Shown piece after piece: positions 24,863 through 33,126 of a stretch of 42,523 bases of DNA. Source of the stretch: Desulfobacteraceae bacterium (GTDB taxonomy: Bacteria; Desulfobacterota; DSM-4660; Desulfatiglandales; Desulfatiglandaceae); contig JAERTK010000299.1 in the NCBI GenBank assembly GCA_016844935.1, positions 1 to 42,523 on the forward strand, written 5' to 3'. Each line of letters starts with the position of its first letter. Position 1 is the stretch's first letter. The translations under genes and the position numbers were made by a program. The notes under the pieces were generated by a model. It was not told where the DNA came from. It saw only the letters and a list, made by a program, of their open reading frames with translations, and searched no databases.

Positions 24863-26089
24863 ATGCCCGTTTATGAATACCGGGCCCTTGACCGGGCCGG
24901 CAAGAACCGGGACGGGATTATTGATGCCGACAGCCCCATCGCGGCAAGGCAGAAACTAAGGGAAACAGGCTTTTTTCCGGTCAGCGTCAAGACATCCGTT
25001 TCCTCGACCAAAGAGTCCGCTTCAACCAAAACGGTTCGATTGCCCTTTTTTAACCGGATCAAACTGGGTGAGTTGTCTGTTGCCACGCGTCAACTGGCCA
25101 TTCTCCTGGGTGCCGGCATTACCCTGGTGGCATCACTTGAAGCCATGCTCATGCAGGTTTCCAACCCGGCATTCAAGCGTGTACTGGCACAGATCAAGGA
25201 ATCGGTCAATGAAGGCAACAGCCTGGCGCATGCCCTTTCCAATCACCCGAGGGTCTTCTCCAACGTCTACATCAACATGGTCCGCGCCGGAGAAGCCTCG
25301 GGCTCTCTCGAACTGGTGCTGCACCGACTGGCCGATTTGAGCGAACAGGAGCAGGCATTGAAGGGCCGGCTCAAAGCGGCCATGGCATATCCGGTCCTCA
25401 TGAGCGTTGTGGGCGTGGTGGTGGTTTTTTTCCTGGTGGCCTTTGTGGTGCCCAATGTCACCCGGATTTTCAACGAGATGCACCAGGCCCTTCCGCTGCC
25501 CACCGTTTTGCTCATAGGGGTCAGCGGTTTTCTCATGAAGTTCTGGTGGCTGGTGCTTGCCATGGTACTGGCCCTCATGGTTTTGTTCTGGCGGCTCAAA
25601 AATACCCAAAAGGGCCGGTATGCATGGGATCGGCTCAAACTGGCCATACCCCTTCTGGGGGCCTTTAACATCAAGACCGCGGTGGCGCGTTTTGCACGAA
25701 CCCTGGGGAGCCTGCTCCAAAATGGCGTACCGCTATTGACCGCTCTTGGTATTGTCAAGAATGTGGTGGGAAATACACTTTTTGCGGAAGTAATCGACGC
25801 TGCAATGGATGCGGTTGAAAAAGGCAACGCCCTTGCCAACGCCATTACGGGGAACCGTTGTTTTCCACCCATCGCGGTGCAGATGATTTCCGCCGGCGAG
25901 CAGAGCGGCCACCTGGAAGAGATGCTGGATAAAATTGCCGACATGTATGAACGGGAAGTGGAATCACAGGTCTTGACCATGACTTCCATGCTGGAGCCGG
26001 TGATGATCCTCTTCATGGGCGTCACCGTTGGCTTTATTGTTATCTCCATGCTGCTGCCGATCTTTGATTTAAACCAGATGATCCGATAG
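24863..26089 (+). CDS. gspF: Type II secretion inner-membrane protein GspF
   Basis: GspF is the polytopic inner-membrane protein of the assembly platform. The 408-residue product shows the two duplicated helical GspF domains (about 75-200 and 275-395), each with VATRQLAILLGAGITLVASLEA-type and FARTLGSLLQNGVPLLTALGIV starts. Three membrane segments are visible (VVVVFFLVAFVVPNV, FWWLVLAMVLALMVLFW, and VMILFMGVTVGFIVISMLLPIF). The N-terminus MPVYEYRALDRAGK is typical. It is the first gene of the operon, where gspE more often precedes it. Confidence 0.95.
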   Translation: MPVYEYRALDRAGKNRDGIIDADSPIAARQKLRETGFFPVSVKTSVSSTKESASTKTVRLPFFNRIKLGELSVATRQLAILLGAGITLVASLEAMLMQVSNPAFKRVLAQIKESVNEGNSLAHALSNHPRVFSNVYINMVRAGEASGSLELVLHRLADLSEQEQALKGRLKAAMAYPVLMSVVGVVVVFFLVAFVVPNVTRIFNEMHQALPLPTVLLIGVSGFLMKFWWLVLAMVLALMVLFWRLKNTQKGRYAWDRLKLAIPLLGAFNIKTAVARFARTLGSLLQNGVPLLTALGIVKNVVGNTLFAEVIDAAMDAVEKGNALANAITGNRCFPPIAVQMISAGEQSGHLEEMLDKIADMYEREVESQVLTMTSMLEPVMILFMGVTVGFIVISMLLPIFDLNQMIR

Positions 26090-26117
26090 AAAAGGCATCA
26101 CGGGAAAGGAACATAAC

Positions 26118-26561
26118 ATGTGCAGGAAGCGTTTGAATGCTCAAGGTTTCACACTCATTGAACTGATGGTGGTGATTGTTATTCTGGGAATTCTGGCCGG
26201 GCTGATCATTCCGCGTATCATGGGGAGGCCCGAGGAGGCCAGAAGGATGAAAGCCCGGGTTCAGATGGAAAGTGTGGAGACCGCGCTCAGGCTCTACAAA
26301 CTGGACAATGGGGTTTATCCCTCCACGGAGCAGGGGCTGCAGGCACTGATCGAAGCCCCCACCGTGGGGGAACTGCCCAGGGCCTGGCGAAAAGGCGGGT
26401 ATCTTGAGAAGGGTCAAATGCCCAAGGATCCGTGGGGGCACGAATACGTCTACCTCAGCCCCGGACTCCATGGGGACTTTGACCTGGTAAGCTACGGGTC
26501 CGACGGCCAGCCCGGTGGGGAGGAGCATAATCAGGACGTGAACAGTTGGGACCAGGAATAA
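26118..26561 (+). CDS. gspG: Major pseudopilin GspG
   Basis: The 147-residue prepilin forms the main body of the T2SS pseudopilus. The prepilin-peptidase site is G10-FTLIEL with Glu at +5, followed by the hydrophobic helix MVVIVILGILAGLIIP. The GspG core includes YKLDNGVYPSTEQGLQALIE and DPWGHEYVYLSPG, and the calcium-loop region DLVSYGSDG-PGGE. Full length. Confidence 0.97.
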   Translation: MCRKRLNAQGFTLIELMVVIVILGILAGLIIPRIMGRPEEARRMKARVQMESVETALRLYKLDNGVYPSTEQGLQALIEAPTVGELPRAWRKGGYLEKGQMPKDPWGHEYVYLSPGLHGDFDLVSYGSDGQPGGEEHNQDVNSWDQE

Positions 26562-26573
26562 GGGCTGCAAACC

Positions 26574-27083
26574 TTGGCCCGAAACCATAAAGGGTTTACA
26601 CTAATCGAACTGGTGGTGGTGGTGGGTCTCATCGTCATGATGATCGGGCTCGCCATGCCGCAGGTTCGAAGTGCCTTGTCGAGCGATGGGTTGAAGCGCA
26701 CCGCGCTTCGCATGGTGGGGCTGGCCAATAACCTGAGAGACGAAGCCGTCCGGGAGCAAAGGACTTACGGCCTCCATCTGGATATGGCGCGGCAGCGATA
26801 TTGGGTCGGGTTCGCCAACATGACGGAAGAAGAGCAGGCCCTTGCCAGGGAAAATGCCAGGAAACTCCCCCATCATGTTCAAATCCTGGACGTTTGGTTC
26901 AAAGAAGGGGGGGAGGTGAACGAAGGCGAGACCGTCATCCTGTTTTTCAAAAAGGGGTATGTTCAGCCTTCCGCCATTCATCTGGGAGCCGATGACGGTC
27001 GGCGTTTCACCATTGTACTGAGCCCTTTCGGTGGCAAGGCTAAAGTGCTGGAAAAATATGTGGACTTCGAAAACGAGGAATAA
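26574..27083 (+). CDS. gspH: Minor pseudopilin GspH
   Basis: The 169-residue product begins at a TTG (26574), the only start codon before the prepilin site, with AAGGG upstream. The leader MARNHKG is cut before FTLIELVVVVGLIVMMIGLA. The C-terminal GspH domain includes ALRMVGLANNLRDEAVREQRTYGLHLD and RFTIVLSPFGG. It is a tip or minor component of the pseudopilus. Its end overlaps the start of gspI by 26 bp. Confidence 0.88.
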   Translation: MARNHKGFTLIELVVVVGLIVMMIGLAMPQVRSALSSDGLKRTALRMVGLANNLRDEAVREQRTYGLHLDMARQRYWVGFANMTEEEQALARENARKLPHHVQILDVWFKEGGEVNEGETVILFFKKGYVQPSAIHLGADDGRRFTIVLSPFGGKAKVLEKYVDFENEE

Positions 27084-27471
27084 ACCAAGGGGTTTTACGC
27101 TTCTGGAGGTCATGATCGCCGTCGCGGTACTGACCATCGCCTTGGCGGCTTTGCTGGGTCTGCAATCCAGGAGCCTGACCCTGGCATCGGAAAGTCGTTT
27201 CCAGACCACGGCGGCCCTGCTGGCCCAGGGAAAAATGGCCGAAGCGGCGGTGGCCGGGATGGGGGATCTCGCCTCCGACTCAGGAGATTTCGGAGACGTT
27301 TTTTCAGGGTATGCCTGGCGGTTGTCCGTGCAGAATGCCGATCTGCCCGGTCTTGAAAAAATGAAAGGGCGCCTCAAACGGATTGACCTGGAAGTCACCT
27401 GCGGCGAAGGTGAGATTTTTCAATATGATCTCAGGCTGTACCGGTTTTTTCCACCTGAAACGGTTAAGTGA
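27058..27471 (+). CDS. gspI: Minor pseudopilin GspI
   Basis: A 137-residue pseudopilin. Starting at the ATG at 27058 gives a 12-residue leader (MWTSKTRNKPRG) before FTLLEVMIAVAVLTIALAALLGLQ. GspI-type features are SESRFQTTAALLAQGKMAE and the short beta domain. The same frame opens further upstream at 27031, but that would give an unusually long leader. It overlaps gspH by 26 bp. A heptad tract separates it from gspJ. Confidence 0.88.
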   Translation: MWTSKTRNKPRGFTLLEVMIAVAVLTIALAALLGLQSRSLTLASESRFQTTAALLAQGKMAEAAVAGMGDLASDSGDFGDVFSGYAWRLSVQNADLPGLEKMKGRLKRIDLEVTCGEGEIFQYDLRLYRFFPPETVK

Positions 27472-27513
27472 ACAGAGGACGGAGGGCAGAAGACGGATGA
27501 CAAAGGACGACAA
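27472..27513 (+). repeat. Heptad repeat filling the gspI-gspJ gap
   Basis: Six 7-bp units related to ACAGAGG/ACGGAGG fill the gap between the gspI stop and the first base of the gspJ start codon. The unit ACAAAGG at 27500-27506 supplies the AAAGGA that serves as ribosome-binding site of gspJ. Unit type is close to that of the tract in the gspB-like gene. Confidence 0.82.
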
Positions 27514-28175
27514 TGGAAGACCGGGGGTTCACACTTCTTGAGATTCTGATCGCAATTTTCATCCTTGTCCTGGTGGTGTCTGCGGTTTTCGGTGCTTTTT
27601 CCGGTACTTTCAAGGTGGTGACCGATACCGAAGTTCAAGGAGAAATTTATGCCACGGCCCGGATGGCCCTTGAGCGAATTTCCGAGGATCTGGCCTCGGT
27701 CTACGTGGGCAGTCCGGCCAAAACAGAGCAGTCCGAAAAGGGTGCGGCCAGGCAACGGTTTTTTTTTGTGGGGGAAGACCATCAGGTGGATGAACAAAAT
27801 GCCGACACGCTTCGGTTCCTTTCCTGGGCCCATGTGTCCTTTAAGAACGGACGTCAGGCTGAGGGGCCGGCGGAGATCAGCTATTACACCCAATACAATG
27901 AAAGAACCGAAGAACTGACCCTTTACCGCGCCGATACCCTGGATTATCTGGAGGCACCCGAAAACGGGCAGGGAGGCTTGCTTCTGTGCGAAAGGTTAAA
28001 ATGGCTGGATTTCGTCTATTACGACAAGGAAGGTGACGCCCACAATTCCTGGGATACCACAGGGGGGGACGATAAAGCCCAACTGCCGTCACGGGTGGAA
28101 ATCTCCATGGGATTTGAAAACGGTCTTGACCCGGAAAAGCCGCTACAATTCACAACTGGCGTTGCGTTACCATAA
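27513..28175 (+). CDS. gspJ: Minor pseudopilin GspJ
   Basis: A 220-residue pseudopilin with a very short leader (MEDRG) cut before FTLLEILIAIFILVLVVSAV. GspJ features include ARMALERISEDLASVYVG and the family's long beta domain ending in ISMGFENGLDPEKPLQFTTGVALP. GspI, GspJ and GspK form the tip complex of the pseudopilus. The start is set by the AAAGGA of the preceding heptad tract. Confidence 0.92.
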   Translation: MEDRGFTLLEILIAIFILVLVVSAVFGAFSGTFKVVTDTEVQGEIYATARMALERISEDLASVYVGSPAKTEQSEKGAARQRFFFVGEDHQVDEQNADTLRFLSWAHVSFKNGRQAEGPAEISYYTQYNERTEELTLYRADTLDYLEAPENGQGGLLLCERLKWLDFVYYDKEGDAHNSWDTTGGDDKAQLPSRVEISMGFENGLDPEKPLQFTTGVALP

Positions 28176-28210
28176 CGGTAACAGGGGACAGGGTGCAGTT
28201 GTCTATGACA
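28176..28210 (+). repeat. Heptad repeat at the gspK start
   Basis: Five 7-bp units with the pattern AGGGGAC, AGGGTGC, AGTTGTC cover the leader and first codons of gspK. Both the probable GTG start (28193) and a downstream ATG (28205) lie in it. The AGGGGAC and AGGGTGC units also occur in the arnC leader (19235-19248), in reverse order. Confidence 0.65.
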
Positions 28211-29215
28211 TGCTCGAAACTAAATTTTGTTTTGAAAGACCAACAGGGTTTCGCCCTGGTCCTTACCCTTTTGATGATCAGTATGATCCTGGTGGTGACC
28301 CTTCAATTCAACCGCTCCGTGTGGTCCGGACTTTATGGATCCAGCAACCTCAAGGAAGCCACCCGACTTCGTCTGATCGCCCGTTCGGGGTTTGAGTGTG
28401 CCGTGGTGGTGCTTTCAGAGGACAAAGAGCAGAATGAGGTAGATACCCTTCTGGAACCCTGGGCCCAATCCAGGGAACTCTCCCTGCAATCAACCGCCCT
28501 GTTTGAAAATGGGCACTTCATGGTGGAAATTTCAGATGTTTGCGGGAAAATCCAAATCAACCAGCTCCTGGATGATCAGGGAAAATGGCGGCCGGCACAG
28601 AAGGACATGTTCCAGCGGTTCCTGCTGTCAAAATCATTCGGCCTTGATCCGGATGCGGCTTCAAACTTGATGGATTTCATCAAAGACTGGATTGACCCCG
28701 ATAGCGAGGTTACCCGTTTCGGTGCCGAATCCGGTTATTACCAGGGCCTGGTACCGCCCTATTCCTGCGCCAACGGTTCACTGGCATCACTGGACCGGAT
28801 GGTTCTCATAAATGGCATTTCTGAAGAACTGCTTTACGGTACGCCTGAAAAAAAGGGGATTATGCCCTCTCTCAGCGTTCATGGGGATGGTAAAATCAAC
28901 ATCAATACCGCGGGCCCGGAAGTCCTTAAAGCCCTGTCAACGGATATGAATGAAGAAATGGTCCAGGACATGATCGCCTATCGGGAGGATCCCGGAAACG
29001 ATTTGGCGGATCCGGCATGGTACCGGAAAGTCCCGGGAATGGACCATATTGTTTTTGACGCCGATTTGTTGACCACCCAAAGCGATTATTTTGAAATCCA
29101 CTCAACGGGTGTCCTGGGAAACATGGAACAGCACCTGAGTGTGTCGATTTTCAGGGAACCGGGAAAGGCCATTCAAATCCTGCAATGGAAGGCCGGTTCG
29201 GAGCGTACGAACTAA
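28193..29215 (+). CDS. gspK: Minor pseudopilin GspK
   Basis: A 340-residue pseudopilin, the largest of the tip complex. The site is QQG19-FALVLTLLMISMILVVTLQF; the Glu at +5 is absent, as is normal for GspK. Two helical inserts follow, with the family motifs ARSGFECAVVVL, DVCGKIQINQLL, DFIKDWIDPDSE and KININTAGPEVLKAL. Start is GTG at 28193 (AGGGG upstream) or ATG at 28205. It ends 14 bp before gspL. Confidence 0.92.
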   Translation: MQLSMTCSKLNFVLKDQQGFALVLTLLMISMILVVTLQFNRSVWSGLYGSSNLKEATRLRLIARSGFECAVVVLSEDKEQNEVDTLLEPWAQSRELSLQSTALFENGHFMVEISDVCGKIQINQLLDDQGKWRPAQKDMFQRFLLSKSFGLDPDAASNLMDFIKDWIDPDSEVTRFGAESGYYQGLVPPYSCANGSLASLDRMVLINGISEELLYGTPEKKGIMPSLSVHGDGKININTAGPEVLKALSTDMNEEMVQDMIAYREDPGNDLADPAWYRKVPGMDHIVFDADLLTTQSDYFEIHSTGVLGNMEQHLSVSIFREPGKAIQILQWKAGSERTN

Positions 29216-29229
29216 AGGAATACGGACTA

Positions 29230-30723
29230 ATGCACCCCAGCGTCACAGGCATCGATATCCATGACGACCATCTCACCGCTGTCCAGGTGATCAAAGGTTT
29301 TGGCGGGTGGGAACTCACGGCCTGCGCCCGGATTCCCATGGAAGGGGAAAACCGACTCGACCTAGGCCTGGAAACCCTGTCCCAATCCATGAATCTGACG
29401 GGGGGAGAGGTCATTGTGGCCATTTCGGGGTCCGAAGTCCACTACCGAAACCTGGCGGTGCCTTTTAAGGATAAGCGAAAACAGCGGGAAGTTCTCTCCT
29501 TTGAACTGGAGCCAACGGTCCCCTTTCCCATTGATGACCTGGTGGTTGATTTTATTTCGACCGGTCGGTCCCATAAACCGGAGCTTCTTGTCTTTTTTAC
29601 CGAAAAACGGGTGGTCGGCCAACTGCTGAATACGCTACAGACCCGCGGCATTGACCCGGAAGCAGTGTGTGTTCGGTGTGTCCCCATGGCCTTATGGCTG
29701 TTAAACAATAAGGAGACATGTGATAATGGCCTACTGCTTGACCTGGGGGAAAAGTGGTCAACCCTGGTGCTTTGGCAGAAAAAGCAGGTGGTATTGATCC
29801 GCACGTTTACCCATGGCAGTAGAACCGATGGCGGCGCCAAAGTTGAGGATGGGGTTGAAGATGGGGTTGTGGATAGGGGAAATCCAACATCAGCGGTTTT
29901 TAGAACGATTTCGGATACTGTGCGCAACACGGTTCATGCCTTCGGGACCGGAAAAGAGGCATTTGAAACTCCTGAAAAAGTGTTCCTGACGGGACAAGGC
30001 GCCGCGCAACCCGGCGCATCGCAACTTGTAACCGAAGCGTTGGACATTCCAGCCGAAAGGGTTGATTTGTGCGAAGACGACCGGATTCGACTGGGGGAAA
30101 ATGCAGTACCGGCGTGGGACCCTTCACTCATGGACAACGCCCTTTCCCTGGTATTGGGCTATTCCGGCAGGGGATTGGGCCCGGACCTCAGAAGAGATGA
30201 GTTTGAGGTCAGTAGACAGTCATTTTATCGTTCAAAATTCTTCCGGAAAGCGGTGGTCTGGGCGCTGTTGATCGCTGCGCTCTGGGCCGTTGATATGGGG
30301 GTTAGCACGTATTTCATGAGACAGCGGGCGGCGACCCTTGACAACCGGATCCTGAGCCTGTTCAAAAAAACATTTCCCCATATAAGCCGCATCGTGGATC
30401 CCCTTAAACAGGCACAGATAGAAATAAATGAATTGAGGCGCGTCTCAAAGCCGGGACAGGTTGTGGGGATGAGCGGGAAGACCCTTGACCTGTTGCTGGA
30501 AATTTCCGAGCGACTTCCCAAATCAATTGATTTGAAAGTATCACGCCTGGTAATCGATCCTAACGCCGTCAGGATAAAAGGCACTACGGACACCTATAAC
30601 ACGGTGGACCGGGTAAAGCAGGGCCTTGAAAAATCGTCTCTTTTTAAAACCACCACCATCAGTTCCGCCAACCTGGATCGGGGAAAGAACAGGGTTTTGT
30701 TTGAAGTTAAGCTGGGAAGGTGA
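29230..30723 (+). CDS. gspL: GspL, with PilM-like and PilN-like halves
   Basis: A 497-residue assembly-platform protein. The start at 29230 (MHPSVTGIDI) follows AAAGGA; the frame extends upstream into gspK. The N-terminal part (1-~330) is an actin-like cytoplasmic domain (VTGIDIHDDHLTAVQV, EVLSFELEPTVPFPIDDLVVDF, LLLDLGEKWSTLVLW, FLTGQGA) that binds GspE in this family. One membrane helix (about 337-358) and a ferredoxin-like periplasmic PilN-type domain follow. Inside the first part, three 12-bp units (29842-29877) encode VEDG-VEDG-VVDR, an in-frame acidic insert. Confidence 0.9.
   Translation: MHPSVTGIDIHDDHLTAVQVIKGFGGWELTACARIPMEGENRLDLGLETLSQSMNLTGGEVIVAISGSEVHYRNLAVPFKDKRKQREVLSFELEPTVPFPIDDLVVDFISTGRSHKPELLVFFTEKRVVGQLLNTLQTRGIDPEAVCVRCVPMALWLLNNKETCDNGLLLDLGEKWSTLVLWQKKQVVLIRTFTHGSRTDGGAKVEDGVEDGVVDRGNPTSAVFRTISDTVRNTVHAFGTGKEAFETPEKVFLTGQGAAQPGASQLVTEALDIPAERVDLCEDDRIRLGENAVPAWDPSLMDNALSLVLGYSGRGLGPDLRRDEFEVSRQSFYRSKFFRKAVVWALLIAALWAVDMGVSTYFMRQRAATLDNRILSLFKKTFPHISRIVDPLKQAQIEINELRRVSKPGQVVGMSGKTLDLLLEISERLPKSIDLKVSRLVIDPNAVRIKGTTDTYNTVDRVKQGLEKSSLFKTTTISSANLDRGKNRVLFEVKLGR
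29842..29877 (+). repeat. In-frame 12-bp tandem repeat in gspL
   Basis: Three diverged copies of GTTGAGGATGGG encode four-residue units VEDG, VEDG and VVDR. The period is a multiple of 3, so copy number would change protein length and not the frame. Confidence 0.7.
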
Positions 30724-30730
30724 TTGGAAG

Positions 30731-30779
30731 GTTTAAGGAATAAGGTATAAGGTGTAAGGTTTTAGGGGTCAGGTACAGT
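30731..30779 (+). repeat. Heptad repeat in the gspM leader
   Basis: Seven units of 7 bp (GTTTAAG, GAATAAG, GTATAAG and further) occupy most of the 61-bp gspL-gspM gap. A 22-nt core (30741-30762) is identical to 24789-24810 in the gspF leader. The tract ends 5 bp before the gspM start codon. Confidence 0.85.
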
Positions 30780-30784
30780 AAAGA

Positions 30785-31306
30785 ATGCAGTTAGGGAAAC
30801 GGGAAAAACTTTTTGTTCAACTGGCGGCTTTTGCGGCAGCGGGCTTCTGTCTTCTTCAGTTTGTGGTCTTTCCCATGGTGGAAGATCGCAAACGCCTGAA
30901 AAAAAGCATCGTTACAAAAGAGAAGGGCCTGGAAGAAATGGCTCGATTCTCCGAACAATACGCGGTGCTCAAACGGCAATCCCATACCGCAGAAAATGCT
31001 GTCCGGAAACGATCGCCCGGTTTTACCCTTTTCTCATTCCTTGAAAAAGCGGCGGGAAAGGCCGGGGTCAAACGCCATATCAAATACATGAAACCCTCCT
31101 CGTCAAAGGGTGAAGGCGGGTGGAGGGAAACCATGGTGGAAATGAAGCTGGACAAGATCTCCCTTAAACGGCTCATGGATTACTTGTACCTGATCGAATT
31201 ATCCAGAAAGGCCATTCAAATCAAACGCTGCGCCGTAACCGAGAACAAAGGGCGAAAGGGGACACTAGACGTGGTCCTCCAAGCGATCACCGTCGAACCT
31301 CCGTAG
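30785..31306 (+). CDS. gspM: GspM, inner-membrane platform protein
   Basis: A 173-residue bitopic protein with one membrane helix (about 11-30, LAAFAAAGFCLLQFVVFPMV), a coiled-coil-like segment (about 35-70) and a small periplasmic domain. In position and architecture it is GspM, the partner of GspL. Sequence conservation in this family is low, so gene order carries part of the call. It is flanked by heptad tracts in inverted orientation on both sides. Confidence 0.85.
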   Translation: MQLGKREKLFVQLAAFAAAGFCLLQFVVFPMVEDRKRLKKSIVTKEKGLEEMARFSEQYAVLKRQSHTAENAVRKRSPGFTLFSFLEKAAGKAGVKRHIKYMKPSSSKGEGGWRETMVEMKLDKISLKRLMDYLYLIELSRKAIQIKRCAVTENKGRKGTLDVVLQAITVEPP

Positions 31307-31308
31307 AA

Positions 31309-31357
31309 ACCCAACACCCATAACCTTACACCTTAAACCTTAACCCCTAAACACTGA
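31309..31357. repeat. Heptad repeat between gspM and gspN, inverted family
   Basis: Seven units of 7 bp (ACCCAAC, ACCCATA, ACCTTAC, two ACCTTAA and two weaker ones) run from just after the gspM stop to 7 bp before the gspN start. They are the reverse complement of the TAAGGTN type found before gspM and gspF. Confidence 0.85.
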
Positions 31358-31364
31358 CGAAAGC

Positions 31365-32246
31365 ATGAAAAAAGGGTTCATGAAATACACGGGCTACATC
31401 ATTTACGCCATTCTGGTGACGGTAGCACTCCTTTATTACCGCTTCCCATCAGAGGCGTTACAATCGCACCTGGTTCGAATGGCGGACCGCATGGACCCCG
31501 GAATTATTTTTTCCGCCCAATCTTTAGATCCATCGTTTCCACCGGGATTGCGGCTCCAAAAACCGGCCTTTTCCCTGAAAAAGCGTCCTGAAAGCGCTTT
31601 TTTTGAGGCACAGCACCTGTCCGTAAATCCTGGTATGAGATCGTTTATTCTAGGAGACACCACCTGGTTTTTTGATGCCATGGCCTACGGCGGCGTCATT
31701 AACGGCCATATCAGTTCCCTGGAAGACGGCCAAATAGACGGTTTCACCCTCACCTTCCAGAATATCCGCATCCACGAATATGCGTTTCTGCCCCAGTTCG
31801 GGGTTGGCGATTTTGCTGGAAACCTCAAAGGAAACATTTTATATAACGGTTCCCCGGATCGGATCACAGCGGGAGACGGGGCCGGGGATATTCATATTTC
31901 AGAAGGGAAAATAGATCTTTTACGCCCCTTTCTGGGGCTTGAAACCATCCCTTTCGGCAAATTGGACGTCCGATTCACCCTTGTTAAAGGAACCGTCAAT
32001 CTGACGTCCGTTTCCCTTGACGGAAAGGGGTTTCAGGGTTCCCTTTCGGGAACCATTCGTTTAAACCGGATCATGGACCGGAGCCAGCTCAATTTAAGGG
32101 GAACCATCGAACCCATTGCACCTTTTTTAGAAACCCTGAAGGGGGGTCCCGCCCTGCTGGGCCTTTTGGGGGGCGGGCGAAAAGACTCGAAACGCTCCTT
32201 TGTCATAAAAGGGACCTTCAGGTCGCCCAAATTTCGTTTCACCTAA
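31365..32246 (+). CDS. gspN: GspN
   Basis: A 293-residue type II secretion protein N. One N-terminal membrane anchor (about 8-26) is followed by a beta-rich periplasmic domain with repeated DGFTL/LDVRFTLVKGTVNLTSVSLDGKGFQGSLSGTI motifs, as in AsmA/GspN-type proteins. GspN is optional in T2SS and may link platform and secretin. The gap to gspC is 22 bp. The family call leans on both sequence and place. Confidence 0.85.
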   Translation: MKKGFMKYTGYIIYAILVTVALLYYRFPSEALQSHLVRMADRMDPGIIFSAQSLDPSFPPGLRLQKPAFSLKKRPESAFFEAQHLSVNPGMRSFILGDTTWFFDAMAYGGVINGHISSLEDGQIDGFTLTFQNIRIHEYAFLPQFGVGDFAGNLKGNILYNGSPDRITAGDGAGDIHISEGKIDLLRPFLGLETIPFGKLDVRFTLVKGTVNLTSVSLDGKGFQGSLSGTIRLNRIMDRSQLNLRGTIEPIAPFLETLKGGPALLGLLGGGRKDSKRSFVIKGTFRSPKFRFT

Positions 32247-32268
32247 AAACCTTGGATTTTTTTGAAAC

Positions 32269-33123
32269 ATGACCCGATTTGCCGACATTCTGTTTAATCT
32301 CATGGCCCTGTTTATTGCCATCTACCTGGGGGTGGATATTTTCTACCGGTTTGTGGATGCCCAGCTCCTAACCATAAACTCCACGGAAACGGCGGCAGCG
32401 ACATTTTCCACCCGGATCGTGGAAAAGCAGCACCCCCCCGCCCATTATGAGAAAATCAGCCAGCGGGGTCTCATAGGCGGCCCCGCCGTAAGCCGGACGG
32501 AAAAAGTAGAAGAAATGGGTGCGGAACAGATTGCGGCCCTGAAACCCACGCGCCTGAACATCGTATTGCTGGGCACGGTTTCCGGTCCCCAGCGGATCTC
32601 CTTTGCAGTCATGGAGGAAAAAGGCAAAAAGAAGCAGGGCCTTTACCACACAGGGGACAAGGTTCAGGGAGCAATCATCAAGCAGGTCCTGAGGGGAAAG
32701 GTAATTCTCGAAGTCAGGGGAAAAGACGAGATCCTGGAAATGGAACAGGCCAAGACCGGAAAACGAAGGTCCGGAAGGACCGGCTCGGGGAGCAGGGGTG
32801 ACGGATACACCATTACGGTGGGCCATGACGACCTTCAAAAATCTCTTGGCAACATCAATTCACTGCTGACCCAGGTACGCATCCGACCCCTCATCAAGAA
32901 CGGCAAGCCGGACGGACTGGTTCTTTCCCACGTCAAACCGGGGTCCATATTTTCCAAACTGGGCCTTAAAAACGGAGATATTGTCAAAAAGATAGACAAC
33001 AAAGAGATCAAAAGCCCGGATGATGCTTTTGCCTTCTACAACCGGCTCAAATCAGGCGCCGAACTTTCGCTGGAAATCAACCGCGGCAGTGACACGAAAA
33101 CCCTCAATTACCGCTTTGAATAG
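32269..33123 (+). CDS. gspC: GspC, inner-membrane linker protein with PDZ domain
   Basis: A 284-residue bitopic protein. A membrane helix (about 8-26) is followed by a linker, the homology-region domain that binds the secretin N0 domain (about 95-150, LNIVLLGTVSGPQRISFAVMEE), a basic Gly/Ser linker (about 163-182) and a C-terminal PDZ domain (about 195-280, DGLVLSHVKPGSIFSKLGLKNGDIVKKIDN). GspC couples platform and secretin and is often involved in substrate choice. It lies 3 bp before gspA. Confidence 0.92.
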   Translation: MTRFADILFNLMALFIAIYLGVDIFYRFVDAQLLTINSTETAAATFSTRIVEKQHPPAHYEKISQRGLIGGPAVSRTEKVEEMGAEQIAALKPTRLNIVLLGTVSGPQRISFAVMEEKGKKKQGLYHTGDKVQGAIIKQVLRGKVILEVRGKDEILEMEQAKTGKRRSGRTGSGSRGDGYTITVGHDDLQKSLGNINSLLTQVRIRPLIKNGKPDGLVLSHVKPGSIFSKLGLKNGDIVKKIDNKEIKSPDDAFAFYNRLKSGAELSLEINRGSDTKTLNYRFE

Positions 33124-33126
33124 ACC

